This document shows positions 27,963-38,532 of a stretch of 64,000 nt of DNA, piece by piece; positions within the stretch are counted from its first letter, which is position 1; each line of letters starts with the position of its first letter. The notes beneath the pieces were generated by a model, which saw only the letters and a list, made by a program, of their open reading frames with translations, ran no database searches and was not told where the DNA came from. Both the position numbers and the translations under genes were made by a program. Source of the DNA: Gari tellinella (taxonomy: Eukaryota > Mollusca > Bivalvia > Cardiida > Psammobiidae); contig OV277857.1 of the NCBI GenBank assembly GCA_922989275.2, positions 51,623,083 to 51,687,082 on the forward strand, in the 5' to 3' direction.

Positions 27963-29555
27963 ATTTAAGATGTCATGAACGTCTGTTTCTAAAATAGTTA
28001 AAGAGTCAAAGGAAGCGTTAGTACGATTTATGAAGTCTGGTAAATTTGTGTTTGATTCATCAATAGTTGAAATTGAAGAGAAGTATTTATTTAAGATATC
28101 CGCCTTTTTTGAGTCATCCATTATCACTGAACCAGAATTTAGATCCAAAAGAGGGGGAATTGTTGATGAGTGTCCTGACTGACGGGTGATTCTGTTAATT
28201 AATTTCCAATAAGACCTTGGATCACTAGTGTGTAAAGTGTCAATTAATCCACTAACGTTTTCAAAAAAGTTAAGTCTGGAGTGTTTTTTCATATTATTTA
28301 TCTTATTTCTTTGTGCTTTAAATTTATTTAAATTTGTTAAGTTTTTAGTAGATTTATATTTATCATGCAGTCTATTTCTTATTCTTATTTCTCTTCTGAT
28401 GTCACTATTCATCCAGGGTTTATCGTTTGTTCTAATGGTTACTTCTTTTAAAGGAATACACTGTTTAGCCATTGAAATATATTTATCAGTAAATTTAACA
28501 CACGCTTCATTTATATCAGAATTTTCAAAGTAGGTTACCCAGTCAAAGTTTGATATCAGATTATTGAATTTAACATAGTCGCCATTTTTGTATATCCATA
28601 CACTTCTCTTGTAAGATTTGCGTATTTTAACAGGTACATTAAGATGACAAACAGAGGCATTATGATCACTCACTGCTCTATTAACTTCAACAACATAGGC
28701 ACTAGTATATGAGCAACACTCGCTTATTAAAATTGGATCTAACAGTGTACTACTAGTAGCACCAATACGAGTTGGTTCATCTATAATATTAGAGAGACCA
28801 AATTGAACAATTAAATTATTTAATGGATGTCTACTTAAATCGGAAAGCATATCAACATTAATGTCTCCAGTTATAAGAATATGACTGGATGTTTCACAAG
28901 CTTTATCAACAGAATAGATAAAATTTTCCCAAAATATAGCCCTTGCATTAGGGGGTCTGTACACAGTACATAACATTAGAGTTATATTATTAAGTCTAAC
29001 TTCAAGCCAGATTGTTTCCTCTAATGGCGATTTTAAGTCAGTGCGTCTTTTACAAAACAAAGTGTCCGAGCAGTAAATTAAAATCCCCCCACCCGCAAAG
29101 TTCCTGTCTTTCCTGAAAGGAGCACAAAAATTATCTAATAAAATGTCATCTGTGTGTATATTATTGTCTAAGTGAGTTTCAGTGATGCATAGTATATTAT
29201 ATTCGTCTGCGATGTCTGCAAGATAATCAAGTTTATTTCTAATACTTCGTGCATTCCAGTTAAAAATAGATATTTCGGAAATGGGGCCTGGGTTTATTTC
29301 AACGTCCATTGACAAAACAATAAGAATCATGATGAGAAGATAAAAATGGCTATTCTGAAAATAGCTTTTTACAGCAAGAAATTTTAGTCGGCTTAATGTT
29401 TCTGTTATGTATTTTTGTAAAATAACTAGAAACAAATTCAAAAAACTATTTTCACAACATCTTGACTGAAACAAACACCTCTTGATGATTCGACAATAAC
29501 ATTTACTATGAAATGTTCCTATGGCAGCTCGGTATAACATGATGTATACAGACAT
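27960..29555 (-). CDS. LINE APE endonuclease with N-terminal 2A-like motif (5' part of ORF2)
   Basis: Starts at ATG 29555, MSVYIMLY. Residues 1-83 form a Cys-rich, then hydrophobic leader (FYLLIMILIVLS). Residues 84-91 are DVEINPGP, which matches the 2A ribosome-skipping consensus D(V/I)ExNPGP. The AP-endonuclease domain follows at once: FNWNARSIRNK (metal Asn), CITETHLD (catalytic Glu), GDINVDM (D.N) and SDHNASV (SDH). 531 codons end at TAG 27960-27962, just where the RT domain should continue. 2A-like motifs at this position are reported for CR1-type LINEs of marine invertebrates. Skipping would release a short leader from the endonuclease-RT protein. Confidence 0.9.
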   Translation of the reverse strand: MSVYIMLYRAAIGTFHSKCYCRIIKRCLFQSRCCENSFLNLFLVILQKYITETLSRLKFLAVKSYFQNSHFYLLIMILIVLSMDVEINPGPISEISIFNWNARSIRNKLDYLADIADEYNILCITETHLDNNIHTDDILLDNFCAPFRKDRNFAGGGILIYCSDTLFCKRRTDLKSPLEETIWLEVRLNNITLMLCTVYRPPNARAIFWENFIYSVDKACETSSHILITGDINVDMLSDLSRHPLNNLIVQFGLSNIIDEPTRIGATSSTLLDPILISECCSYTSAYVVEVNRAVSDHNASVCHLNVPVKIRKSYKRSVWIYKNGDYVKFNNLISNFDWVTYFENSDINEACVKFTDKYISMAKQCIPLKEVTIRTNDKPWMNSDIRREIRIRNRLHDKYKSTKNLTNLNKFKAQRNKINNMKKHSRLNFFENVSGLIDTLHTSDPRSYWKLINRITRQSGHSSTIPPLLDLNSGSVIMDDSKKADILNKYFSSISTIDESNTNLPDFINRTNASFDSLTILETDVHDILN

Positions 29556-30309
29556 TAACCATTGTCATAAATGAAGTTTTCCGAGCTGCCATAACAAGAA
29601 GCGACATGTCCATATGTACATCCACGAGCAAGCGACACAACAAGCAACAATTGAACTGATGAAAAAAAAAAACATGAAATGGAATAAAAGGGAAAAGGAG
29701 ATACAGTACATCTCCGATTTTACCATTTTGAAACTGGAAATTCGAAGGAAAACTACTTTTATAAGGAATGATAAAGTTTTTTTTTTTAATTGATTGTTTA
29801 CTATTTATACCTAAAACTATTCTGAAAATAGAGTTCTAAACGGTAACTCATACTGTACAATACATAAATTTAAAAGGATTGTCCCCCTTCAAATAATCAC
29901 CTTTGACTAAGAGTCCATCATAAAGGGAACTACAACATTCATATACAAAAAAACAACAACCGTAGCACAAAATGCACGTGCATTACCTATCGGTGTATAA
30001 CGTTTTACAATCTTTGTAAAGCGACGCCAGTGTGTAGTGAGCCCAGTGGACAGTAAATCAATAATGGATTAAGTGGGTACTGGCTGCCTGTCTCTCTCAA
30101 TGCAGAAAAGGCGAGGAAGGGAAGTTTAACAGAAGGTAGTAAACTAAACTAATTAAATATGAATTATCATCAATCTAGAACATTTCATGTATGGATCCAG
30201 CTCCAGTAACTAAATAAAAAATCGAAATCTAAGAATATTCTGTCTGGATTATCAAAGTAATTTCACCCATAAACTCTCTCTAACTAACGGAATTTGGAGA
30301 CAAGTAAAA

Positions 30310-30557
30310 TCAGAACTTTGTAATATTCCATCACACGGTGTCTGATATGGGTCTAGATAAAATGTGGAGTAAATGAGAGTAGGACATATTAATATTTTGC
30401 ATCCAAACCAGAAATCGTCTATAGCGGTGTCTGGTCTGGATCCAAACATCAGATTTTTGTAATATCCATCACATGGTGTCTGATCTGGGTTTAGATAGTA
30501 TGTAGAGTAAATGAGAGTAGGACATATTAATATTTTGCATCCAAACCAGACATCGTC
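30310..30557 (-). promoter_or_regulatory. LINE 5' UTR tandem monomers
   Basis: Two copies of a ~139-bp unit, the outer one cut short at the element end. Shared words are GAGTAGGACATATTAATATT and TTTGCATCCAAACCAGA. Because they lie at the extreme 5' end of the LINE, just inside the target duplication, they are most simply promoter monomers. That role is inferred. Confidence 0.6.
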
Positions 30558-30894
30558 TAATATTATTCATATACATGTGTCCAACTGTTGCAATTAATTT
30601 GGACAAAGATAAAACACTGAATGGCAATGTAATGAACATTTCTGATTTTATTTCTATCCGTTGCAAACAGTGTGGAGCCAGATCAGAGGCCGCGTAACCC
30701 GGTGTATGATCAGGTTCCATACTGTTTGCTATTCAGATTAAAACTGATCGTCAACATTTAACATTGTCATTTATAAAAATAATACATTTTATAATTTTAT
30801 ACATTGAGTTTGCGTTTAGTTACGTTTTGTTTCTGAACATAAATGGAGCATTGTTGTATATGACAAGATTATCAGATGGTAATAATAAAGCGGG

Positions 30895-31143
30895 TTAACC
30901 CTTTCCCCTATAGGAATGCCCTATAGCCAATTCCATTTATCCTCCACTGAAGAAAAAAGTTTAAATTTAGACCGTCTTGAACATGTATCATACGAAATAC
31001 ATCCTCTACCACGGCAGATAGTAGCTTAAAGCAGGCTGAAAGTAAAATAGAATACGCCTTAAGGCGCATTCTGCTTTACTTTCAATCTGCTAAAAGTGGC
31101 CAACTGTCTTCAAAACTAGAAATTAGCTATGGTAAAGGGTTAA
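30895..31143. repeat. TTAA-flanked MITE, cassette A (unit B)
   Basis: TTAACCCTTTCCCCTATAGG and ATGGTAAAGGGTTAA. The hairpin arm GCTTAAAGCAGGCTGAAAGT has its complement. This is the empty-site counterpart of 24170-24662. Confidence 0.82.
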
Positions 31144-31830
31144 TCGTTAACCTTTTAACGAATAATGAACTCATGCAATTTGTAATAGGAACATGACATG
31201 TTCAAGTAGGCTGTTTGAATGCTTCGTGTCGTATAATAAAAATGGGGATCTTCAGTTTGAGAAGATTGCCAAATTCTTCCGAAACGAATAAACATCCGGG
31301 GTTTCACAAATACGTATACAGGTGTCCAAATGCATATCTATCCTAACGCGTACAAGTGACAAACAGTGCAGATCCTGGTCAGCGATTATTCGACGCAATA
31401 CATTGCAGATAGCTTCAATTTGAATTTAGAGACAGTAAGAGTCGAGGCGGCATCTTATTTATGACCTAATAAAATGATAATACGACAAAATGTTTACCAA
31501 TTTTCTAATTTGTTGTTGTAACAACGAGTAAGTACAGTAAGATATCTCTATATCTCTTTTGTAATGGTCGTAATATAGAGATTTTTACTGTATATGCGAA
31601 TGACCAGGAATTAGCCATACCATTTAATATGATAGCAGTAATTCTAACACACCTCGCGCACATATCTATATAAATAAAGTAGGGGCGCATCTGTGTTTTA
31701 ATTCTCTACAAAACATGCATTTAACGCGACGTAATATGGTTTCGTAAATTCGTGCACCAAAAAAATATATATCGCCGTTGCGTCGATGTAAATTGTGGTT
31801 AAATTGAAGTGTTAGAATCGAAAAAAATAA

Positions 31831-31980
31831 ATTCATATCAGTGTATCATCGTGCAAAAGAACACGGGTAATAGTTGAGATGCTGAGATTTAAATCACTCG
31901 GCCTACGGCCTCGTAATATAATTACTGCGCATCTCAACTTCTTCCCGTGTTCTATTGCATGGTGATACCCATGTATGAAT
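31831..31980. repeat. 150-bp hairpin
   Basis: ATTCATATCAGTGTATCATC against GATACCCATGTATGAAT. AGAACACGGGTAATAGTTGA against TCAACTTCTTCCCGTGTTCT. Centre CTCGGCCTACGGCCTCG. Confidence 0.82.
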
Positions 31981-32215
31981 TTATTATTTCTTAAACAACA
32001 CTATTTTAGGACGGTTGTACTTCTGATATTTTAAAATTCAAACATGGGCACACACAACTTTTGTAACGTTTTTGTCAAATATCATAGCCAAATTCATACT
32101 TGAAAATAAACGTTCATGACATTTGAGTAATTTACAGAAAGTTCACGTGCCCTTTATTCCTACATTTCTTTCTGTCTGCGCTTTTGTTTTGTTGAGAATA
32201 AACTGTAGCTGCTCA

Positions 32216-32472
32216 TACAGTGGAGAAGACGTTATTCTTTCCCAATACATAAACGAATTTATACTAAACACATTACTTCCAGTGAACTAGTTTGGAGCAA
32301 GATAAAACGCTGAGTAATGGTAACCCAGGGTCTGATCAGACTCCAAACCTTTTGCCACCCAGATGAAAAGAAATCGTTGATATTTAAAACACGTAATTTT
32401 CAACATGTTTTAACAATGCGTTTACGTTTCATTTGCGATTGGACGGGAAAGCATAACGTCTTTACCACTGTA
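32216..32472. repeat. TACAGTGGAG MITE with decayed cassette B
   Basis: TACAGTGGAGAAGACGTTAT and complementary CGTCTTTACCACTGTA. The hairpin has diverged arms. Confidence 0.75.
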
Positions 32473-32703
32473 AAAGTTCTTTCAATTGTGCCTAAAATGC
32501 CAGACAACTGAACCCTAGTCTAGTCCATCGTTGATTAATAACGGTTGTTTTCTACAATATGTTTCCAGAATTATAAACAGTGCAGACCTTGATCAGAGGG
32601 TTCCCAAAGCAGCCCTCTGATCTGAGTCTACATTATAAGATACGTCTACATTTAATATGTACACTGTTTGTGACAGTCGCGTATATGCGCCATTAAGAGT
32701 TTC

Positions 32704-32864
32704 TTGGTCCAAGGTTATAAAGCATTTGAGTTGAGTCTGATATCGGATGGTTCTCAAGTATTTGATTGGTCAGACTTGAGCAAAAGCTCGAATTTGACCA
32801 ATCTAAGACTTGAGAACTATCTCAGACTCAATTTAAATGCTTTATAGCCTCGGACCTTGGACTA
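32704..32864. repeat. Foldback MITE (TTGGTCCAAGG ends)
   Basis: GGTTATAAAGCATTTGAGTT pairs with AATTTAAATGCTTTATAGCC, and GGTCAGACTTGAGC pairs with GCTCGAATTTGACC. A diverged relative lies at about 42390-42545. Confidence 0.75.
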
Positions 32865-32997
32865 TTAGAAAAGGACTATTATTAAATGTGATTTTACTTA
32901 CTTTAGAAAATATGTTATTTGTTATGTGTTCCCGTTAAGATGCGAACGAAAACAATTGAAAATTACAACTTTTTGACTTAATATTTTAATCGTAGGG

Positions 32998-33128
32998 GCA
33001 AACAGTTTTGAGCCTGATGAGACGCCGGGTGGCCCGACCTCTGATCTGTCTTTAAACTGTTTGCAATTAAAATTATGTTTTTAACGTAAACGCGTTTATT
33101 ACGGACATAATAACGTTTTCTCCACTGA
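32998..33128. repeat. Right half of a CAGTGGAG MITE with cassette B
   Basis: Hairpin CAAACAGTTTTGAGCCTGAT followed by ACGTTTTCTCCACTG. The left part is missing. The remaining 33130-33911 shows a poly-G tract (33706-33731), a small foldback with CTGTTTCACTGGGAC ends (33659-33852) and one possible exon (33486-33560). Confidence 0.6.
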
Positions 33129-33911
33129 CTGACAAATATGTATATGACATATATTACATAAATTATGTACATGTATAAATACAAGTACGACATCACCATA
33201 TCATAATGCTTTTTGATGGTGGTATAAATATTGAGAATAACATTACGTCCAATATTGTTAAAGTTATATGGTAATTTATCTGTATCCAAACGAAAGTCAC
33301 CATGGCTACATCCTATAATTGCGTTTTGTCACTATTCCAAGAAATCGGTTGAATTCACAAAAGTTGCTTGTTGGGAACAGGTAGGTAGCATGTTACGTGT
33401 CGCAAAATAACAGAAAATACATATAGGTACATGCAGCGATGTACATGAAGTTGATTTGTAAGTAATCATTAGATATAAGCGGTTTCAATTTACCTCTCAT
33501 AGTTAAGAGCAACGGTCTCAATACTTGTGGAAATTCAACTGTGTGATATTGTTCATTATGAAGAAATTCAAAACTTTTTAATTCCACACATAAAATGTAT
33601 TGAAAGCTTTACCTTGGAATCTTTCGCCTGTGTAATACAGGCTTTAAATTAAACAACTGCTGTTTCACTGGGACTTAGCATCGCTCGAGCCCTCCTGGTT
33701 TGAATGGGGGTGGGGGTGGGGGGGGGGGGGGTCAAAGAGGCCATCTACATCAGGGCACATAAGCTGGCACTTAACAAGGACTGGGCTGCTACAACTTGCC
33801 ACACATTTGGGACAATGCTTTTACACCGATCACTACAGTCCCAGTGAAACATCAGTTTTGCATTATTGCATATCATTTCATGTCAATATTTAAACATTTA
33901 CATTATTTCTT

Positions 33912-35696
33912 TCAATTTGGTTTGTTCTGATACACAACCTGTTCTGCCGCTATTTGAATAATTGAGTCACATAAAATATCAAGAGTGGGCACAAACTGGT
34001 AGGTACCATTCATTGTTTGTATCATCTTAGCCCTCGAATTTCGCTTAAACACTTCCTGCATGTAGGGGCTCATTATACTTTCGTCAATGTGATCAAGGAA
34101 AACAAGAATAATGGGCTTGTTTTGATTACACGCTTCTTGGATTTCCGCTTGACAATAGTCCCGTGTACAAAACTCATTGGAAACCATAGCAATAAAAACA
34201 CAAGACGCTTTTATCAGTCGGTATGTTTCCTGAACAATTAAACACCCGGGTCGGAAATGGTCGCCCGTTCGAAGCATTTCTGAACTGCCTTCCATACATC
34301 TCTGTAACATGTTTTCGGCTTTTATAAGAAAGTTTCTGCTTACACGGTTTTCGTCTTCACTGGTGTAAGCTACAAACGCCATGAATTTCTGATTCAATTT
34401 TCCATCGACAAACAGTTTAACGAACTTTTCCCTTTGCGAAAGCCTTTTGCAAGACCTCATTATCCGATATAAACATACAATAGTACAACTCAGTAGGGCT
34501 GAAACTACAACTGCCAATGAGATGGAAACTATGATAATCTTTTTTCGTTTACACAAATAGTTTCTCTTGTTCACAATACTGTGATTGACCGCAAGAACTT
34601 TCCCTTCGTATGTACACTTTGTAGAATCAGACTTTAAATTCAGTAGATTCATATACCCTGCAAGCCAACGTACAAACGATAGATGTGCACAAGTACATTG
34701 TAAAGGGTTTCCGTCAAATCGAATCAGTACAGATATATTCAATGTATTAACCTTCCAGTCAACGTACGTTTCTAGCGCCGAAAGTCTGATTCCGGAGATT
34801 GTATGTATCCTATTCAGTCTTAGGTAAAGATCCGTCAAGTAATTAAGCACGCTCATTTCAAATGTTATACTAGAAAGAATATTGTTCGAAAGATTCAACA
34901 CTTTAAGTCGGGTGTTATTTCGAAAGATGTATTTTGGTAACGTTGATAAATTGTTGTCTGCTAAATCTAACACCTCTAGTTCATGCATGGCCGCGAAGAG
35001 GTAGGTGAAATCCCAAAGGTTCTGCATATAAAATAATCTATTGGAAGAAAGGTATAGTTGTCTTAAATGATTTCCCGAGGCGAAGAACCCATTGCAAATA
35101 TAGATAATGTTGTTCTGCGATAGGTCTAGCAGATGTAGAGAATTGTTTGGATTAAGTAATACGGTTTTATTTAAATGCACAATTTGATTATTACGAATCC
35201 GTAGTGCCTTCCACTGAATGGAGGCGTCTGAAAAATTGCTGACACCATCTGTCGTCACCATCAAATGGTCATAGTTATTGGCATAAATGTTTTCTACTGT
35301 AAATAGAAACGAAATAAGTATAGGTATGGGTACCTCACCTGTGTACGAGAGAGTTGCCCAACTCATATCAAACACTTTAACTACATGTTTAGGCTTCAGT
35401 GTGGACAATGGTAAAACATCAGTTCTATAGTCCATTACAACGACGGATCGACTTATATTAAGAACATCTAATGCCAGGCCCTGGTACAATTTTATAAGTT
35501 GCCGTATTGGTATGTCCAGAATTACTCGGTTCAATCTCAGAGAATTCAAAAGCCTTTGTATACAGAAGTCAACAAATTTATCGTCGAATTTAAAAACAGG
35601 CAAATGTTCAGGCATTCCCGAATCATAATGAAGTTCTTGAAGGCGTGGTAGTGTTCCGGGTACTTCTATCGCCTCTTGAAACTTGTGAGCATACAT
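33912..35696 (-). CDS. Toll-like receptor: LRRs, LRRCT, TM, TIR
   Basis: 594 residues from ATG 35696, with stop at 33912. The frame stays open upstream to about 35807, but the last part lies in a MITE. Numbering below counts from the codon at 35711. Residues ~15-330 are an ectodomain with recognisable leucine-rich repeats (LHLLDLSQNNI, LRQLYLSSNRL, LEVLDLADNNLSTLP, LKVLNLSNNILSS). A C-terminal LRR cap follows (NPLQCTCAHLSFVRWL ... TKC ... YLC, ~335-387), then one membrane helix (~392-415) and a cytosolic TIR domain (~441-585). TIR box 1 is FMAFVAYTS, and box 2 is GDHFRPGC with the Pro-Gly kept. The C-terminal FW-type box is not evident. Role by family: innate immune sensing with signalling through TIR adaptors. 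No signal peptide is visible and the ectodomain is short, so a 5' exon or part of the gene is probably missing. Confidence 0.88.
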   Translation of the reverse strand: MYAHKFQEAIEVPGTLPRLQELHYDSGMPEHLPVFKFDDKFVDFCIQRLLNSLRLNRVILDIPIRQLIKLYQGLALDVLNISRSVVVMDYRTDVLPLSTLKPKHVVKVFDMSWATLSYTGEVPIPILISFLFTVENIYANNYDHLMVTTDGVSNFSDASIQWKALRIRNNQIVHLNKTVLLNPNNSLHLLDLSQNNIIYICNGFFASGNHLRQLYLSSNRLFYMQNLWDFTYLFAAMHELEVLDLADNNLSTLPKYIFRNNTRLKVLNLSNNILSSITFEMSVLNYLTDLYLRLNRIHTISGIRLSALETYVDWKVNTLNISVLIRFDGNPLQCTCAHLSFVRWLAGYMNLLNLKSDSTKCTYEGKVLAVNHSIVNKRNYLCKRKKIIIVSISLAVVVSALLSCTIVCLYRIMRSCKRLSQREKFVKLFVDGKLNQKFMAFVAYTSEDENRVSRNFLIKAENMLQRCMEGSSEMLRTGDHFRPGCLIVQETYRLIKASCVFIAMVSNEFCTRDYCQAEIQEACNQNKPIILVFLDHIDESIMSPYMQEVFKRNSRAKMIQTMNGTYQFVPTLDILCDSIIQIAAEQVVYQNKPN

Positions 35697-35767
35697 GATA
35701 CGTACATCCAAGAGAGACAGTTTTAGTACACTGTGTAGGCCTTCATTCTTTGCAATATATAAACGGT

Positions 35768-36025
35768 TTAACGCATTATACCATAAATACGCATTTTTAC
35801 GCCTTTAAATTATTTCCGCACTGAGGAAAATATATCTAGTTCCAATTTATACAGTTATGAAAATGCATGGTAAGAATAATTTTCTATATTCTAGAAGATG
35901 GTAGCTTAAAGCAGGCTGAAAGTAAAGCAGAATGTGCCTTAAGGCACGTTCTGCTTTACTTTCAACCTGCTTTTAGTGGTCTCCTATATTGAAAACTAAA
36001 AAATGGTTATGGGGTAATTGGTTAA
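35768..36025. repeat. TTAA-flanked MITE, cassette A, abutting the TLR 5' end
   Basis: TTAACGCATTATACC and ATGGGGTAATTGGTTAA. The central hairpin is well preserved. Its inner edge is about 70 bases upstream of the first TLR ATG, so it either supplies part of the 5' UTR or promoter, or marks where the gene's 5' part was lost. Confidence 0.78.
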
Positions 36026-36930
36026 GAATAACCGTAGTCTGGTTAGATCTATATAAAAGTTATCTATTAAACTGTTAGTTTCACGTATGGTGTTTGAAGC
36101 AAAAATACAGTTGATAAGGACGCCGCGCAAGCTAAGGTGGCACAACGACGTAACGTCAAATTGCGCCAAATAATGAGGGGGTTTACGTCAAATATGTACA
36201 GTCGCATGACAGATTACACGTTCATGTATATAAATGTAGAACTGTTTCTGTTATAATTTACTTTCAGCATATAATTAATGTAAACACGTATACGGCATAT
36301 GATTCATTAAAGTAAAACACATAAATAACTGAACAGTCTACATCACGTTAAATGTGTATCTGAATGATAGAGCCCCTGCTGGTGGGGGATAGAATACACC
36401 AGCTGAATCTCCTGCAGAGGGGTAAGACCCCCCCCCCCGGAAAAGGAGCAACCTGTTTGCCGTGGGTTGCGACTCGAAGCACCCTGGATGATGGGATCCT
36501 GGTAGTTGAGCAGATGGGATCTCTGAGCGCAGATCCCTGATGCAACACACTGCTTTGGCCTTGAATCTGGGTGTAGAAGAGCGGTCAGACATAGCCCGGT
36601 CTGATCAATCGGCTTACCATGTCTTGCCAAAGGACACTTCACATTTGATATACAATCTATCATTACTCTTGCTAATGACTTATTAATCTATTTCATTAGT
36701 TTTACTAAAAAATAATCTCTTTCTGTTCTGAAGTGTTCTTATAGGCGGTGGTTTAGGGCTAATCGGGTGAATTGGTGTATGGTTGACCAACGATTCTTGC
36801 ATTGATTAGCCTATTGGCCAGAATATATCCTATTAGCGATAGTGTATCGGAGGTATGGCGTTGGCTTGACTTTGCTTTTTTATCTGAGTATATCACCCTT
36901 GTATCCCTGGTGTTCTTCCGCGGTTTTGCC

Positions 36931-38498
36931 ATGGATGGAGCTAAAACTTCTCGCTCTGCTTCTTCGGAAGCAAATCGTCTCAAAAGACTTCGTCAAGAAG
37001 ATTCAGAGTCTGACTCTGACACAATTCCAGACACCTGGGCAAGTTTTCTTGTTATCTCTAGCAAGAAACCTGACCAAACCTTTGACAAAGTTTCTCCTTT
37101 TCTTGTTTCAAAAGCACTAAAGGGTTTGATTGGTCAGGCAAAAGATGGCAAAATCTTGCGATCTGGCAAGGTTTTGGTTGAATGTGCTAGACTACAACAA
37201 ACTTCTAACCTTCTGAAATGTAAGATGCTCGGCAACATACCAATTGATGTTTCACCCCACAATTCCTTGAATTTCTCCAAGGGAGTTGTTCGCAGTTATG
37301 ACTTGCGAAACGCTTCTGAGGAGGAAATGCTCGAGGATTTGAGGGGTCAACATGTAACTGATGTCACTCGTGTTCTTGTTACCAGAGATGGTATAAAGAA
37401 AAAGACAAATACTTTTATTTTAAAGTTTAATGCTCCGACTCTTCCAAAATCTGTTAAAGCTGCTCTGTCAGTTTATAAAGTTGAACTTTTGTACCTAACC
37501 CACTGCGGTGTTTTACATGTCAAGGGTTTGGTCATCACAAAGACCAATGTACTAAGGGAATAGTTTGTGGTAGATGTGGCCAATCCGGGCACGATCTTTC
37601 CTCCTGTGAAAACCCTTTGCAGTGTCCTAACTGCAAAGGGGATCACTTTGCATACTCCAAGGAGTGTCCAAAGTGGAAGCAGGAGAACAAGATTCAGGCG
37701 GTTAAAGTTCATCAGAACTTAACCTTCATCGAGGCCCGGAGACAGGTTGAATCCAGGACACCTGGTGGCCCATCTGCTCCATCCTATGCTGCGGTGTCTA
37801 GACCAGCCTCTGCTGTTGTGTCTAGACCAGCCTCTACTGTTGTGTCTGGACCAGCCTCTGCTGTTGTGTCTGGACCAATCCCTGTCCAGGAGTGTGCTAC
37901 TTGTAAGCTCTTGGTTCAGCAACTGTGTTCCATCTTTCCTGAAAAGGCAACAAAAATCAAAGATGTCCTTAAAACCCTTTCAGATAACTCTTCTAAACCT
38001 TCCTCTTCTAATCCTTCATCTTCTTCTAACCCTTCTCCAAATCTTCCATCTTCAAAACCTACTCTACCACCAAAGCCCTCAACATCTTCTCTTCCGTCAC
38101 AAAAGAAGGATGGGAAGCATACTAAAACCTAATCGAAGTCTAGTAGTACACAGAAAAACAAAGTCAATACAAAATCCCCTAAAAAGAACTCCAAATCTAC
38201 TCAATCAAAAGTACAGCGATCGGGAGCTGACACTGATACTCCCATCGCTGTATACAATAAATATTCTGCACTTCAATCTGTTGAAGATGCAGATGATTCA
38301 CATTCGGGCTGGGTGCATCCACCATCGTGGACGGATGATCTTGGCGACTGGCGAAATTTACCTGCAAAGGTGTCTGAATGTCGCAACTTTGAGGAAGAGT
38401 CGATGGATGTTAATACATCCACCGCCCCTTCCTCAGGGTCTCCCATAAAGAAACCTAAGGACAAAAAGATTGTCCCTATATATCCTCCTTCTAACTAA
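36931..38498 (+). pseudogene. LINE ORF1, Gag-like with three zinc knuckles (disrupted)
   Basis: Probable start ATG 36931 (MDGAKTSRSASSEANRLKRL); the frame is open upstream without a better ATG. The first part (to about 37495) is an RNA-binding-type domain. A one-base loss at about 37490-37505 shifts the frame. The second frame then shows CFTCQGFGHHKDQC and CGRCGQSGHDLSSC, both CX2CX4HX4C, and a third Cys-His set beginning CPNCKGDH. A tandem repeat rich in SRPASAVV/SGPASAVV and a Ser/Pro tail follow. TAA at 38130 interrupts the same frame, which then runs on to a natural end at 38498 (YPPSN). ORF1 proteins of this type bind the LINE RNA in ribonucleoprotein particles. Confidence 0.82.
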
Positions 38499-38532
38499 AT
38501 GATCTTAATTACTCTTAAATCATTAATCAATA

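Larger units (their letters stand above)
25236..30557 (-). mobile_element. CR1/L2-like non-LTR retrotransposon, 5.3 kb, with 14-bp TSD
   Basis: Minus-strand LINE with APE endonuclease, reverse transcriptase and a C-terminal Cys-His segment. It is flanked by the direct repeat TAATATTATTCATA (25222-25235 and 30558-30571). The boundaries are confirmed by unit A (23630-23650), where the same sequence occurs once and uninterrupted. The 3' end on the minus strand reads ...TGCAAATAAATATGTTTAAAC. The 5' end carries partial tandem monomers. A 101-bp hairpin (25732-25832) sits in the 3' UTR. No separate ORF1 was recognised upstream of the endonuclease. Confidence 0.88.
25092..31422. repeat. Tandem duplication, unit B (contains LINE)
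   Basis: Matches unit A at 25092-25235 and 30558-31395 and ends with the same GATAGCTTCAATTTGA (31407-31422). It is split by the LINE 25236-30557. About 165 bp present near the end of unit A is missing here. Confidence 0.8.

Noticed and set aside
36338..36663. Three overlapping ORFs on the minus strand
   Set aside because: They lie in the 5' UTR of the plus-strand LINE, overlap each other in different frames and have no family resemblance.
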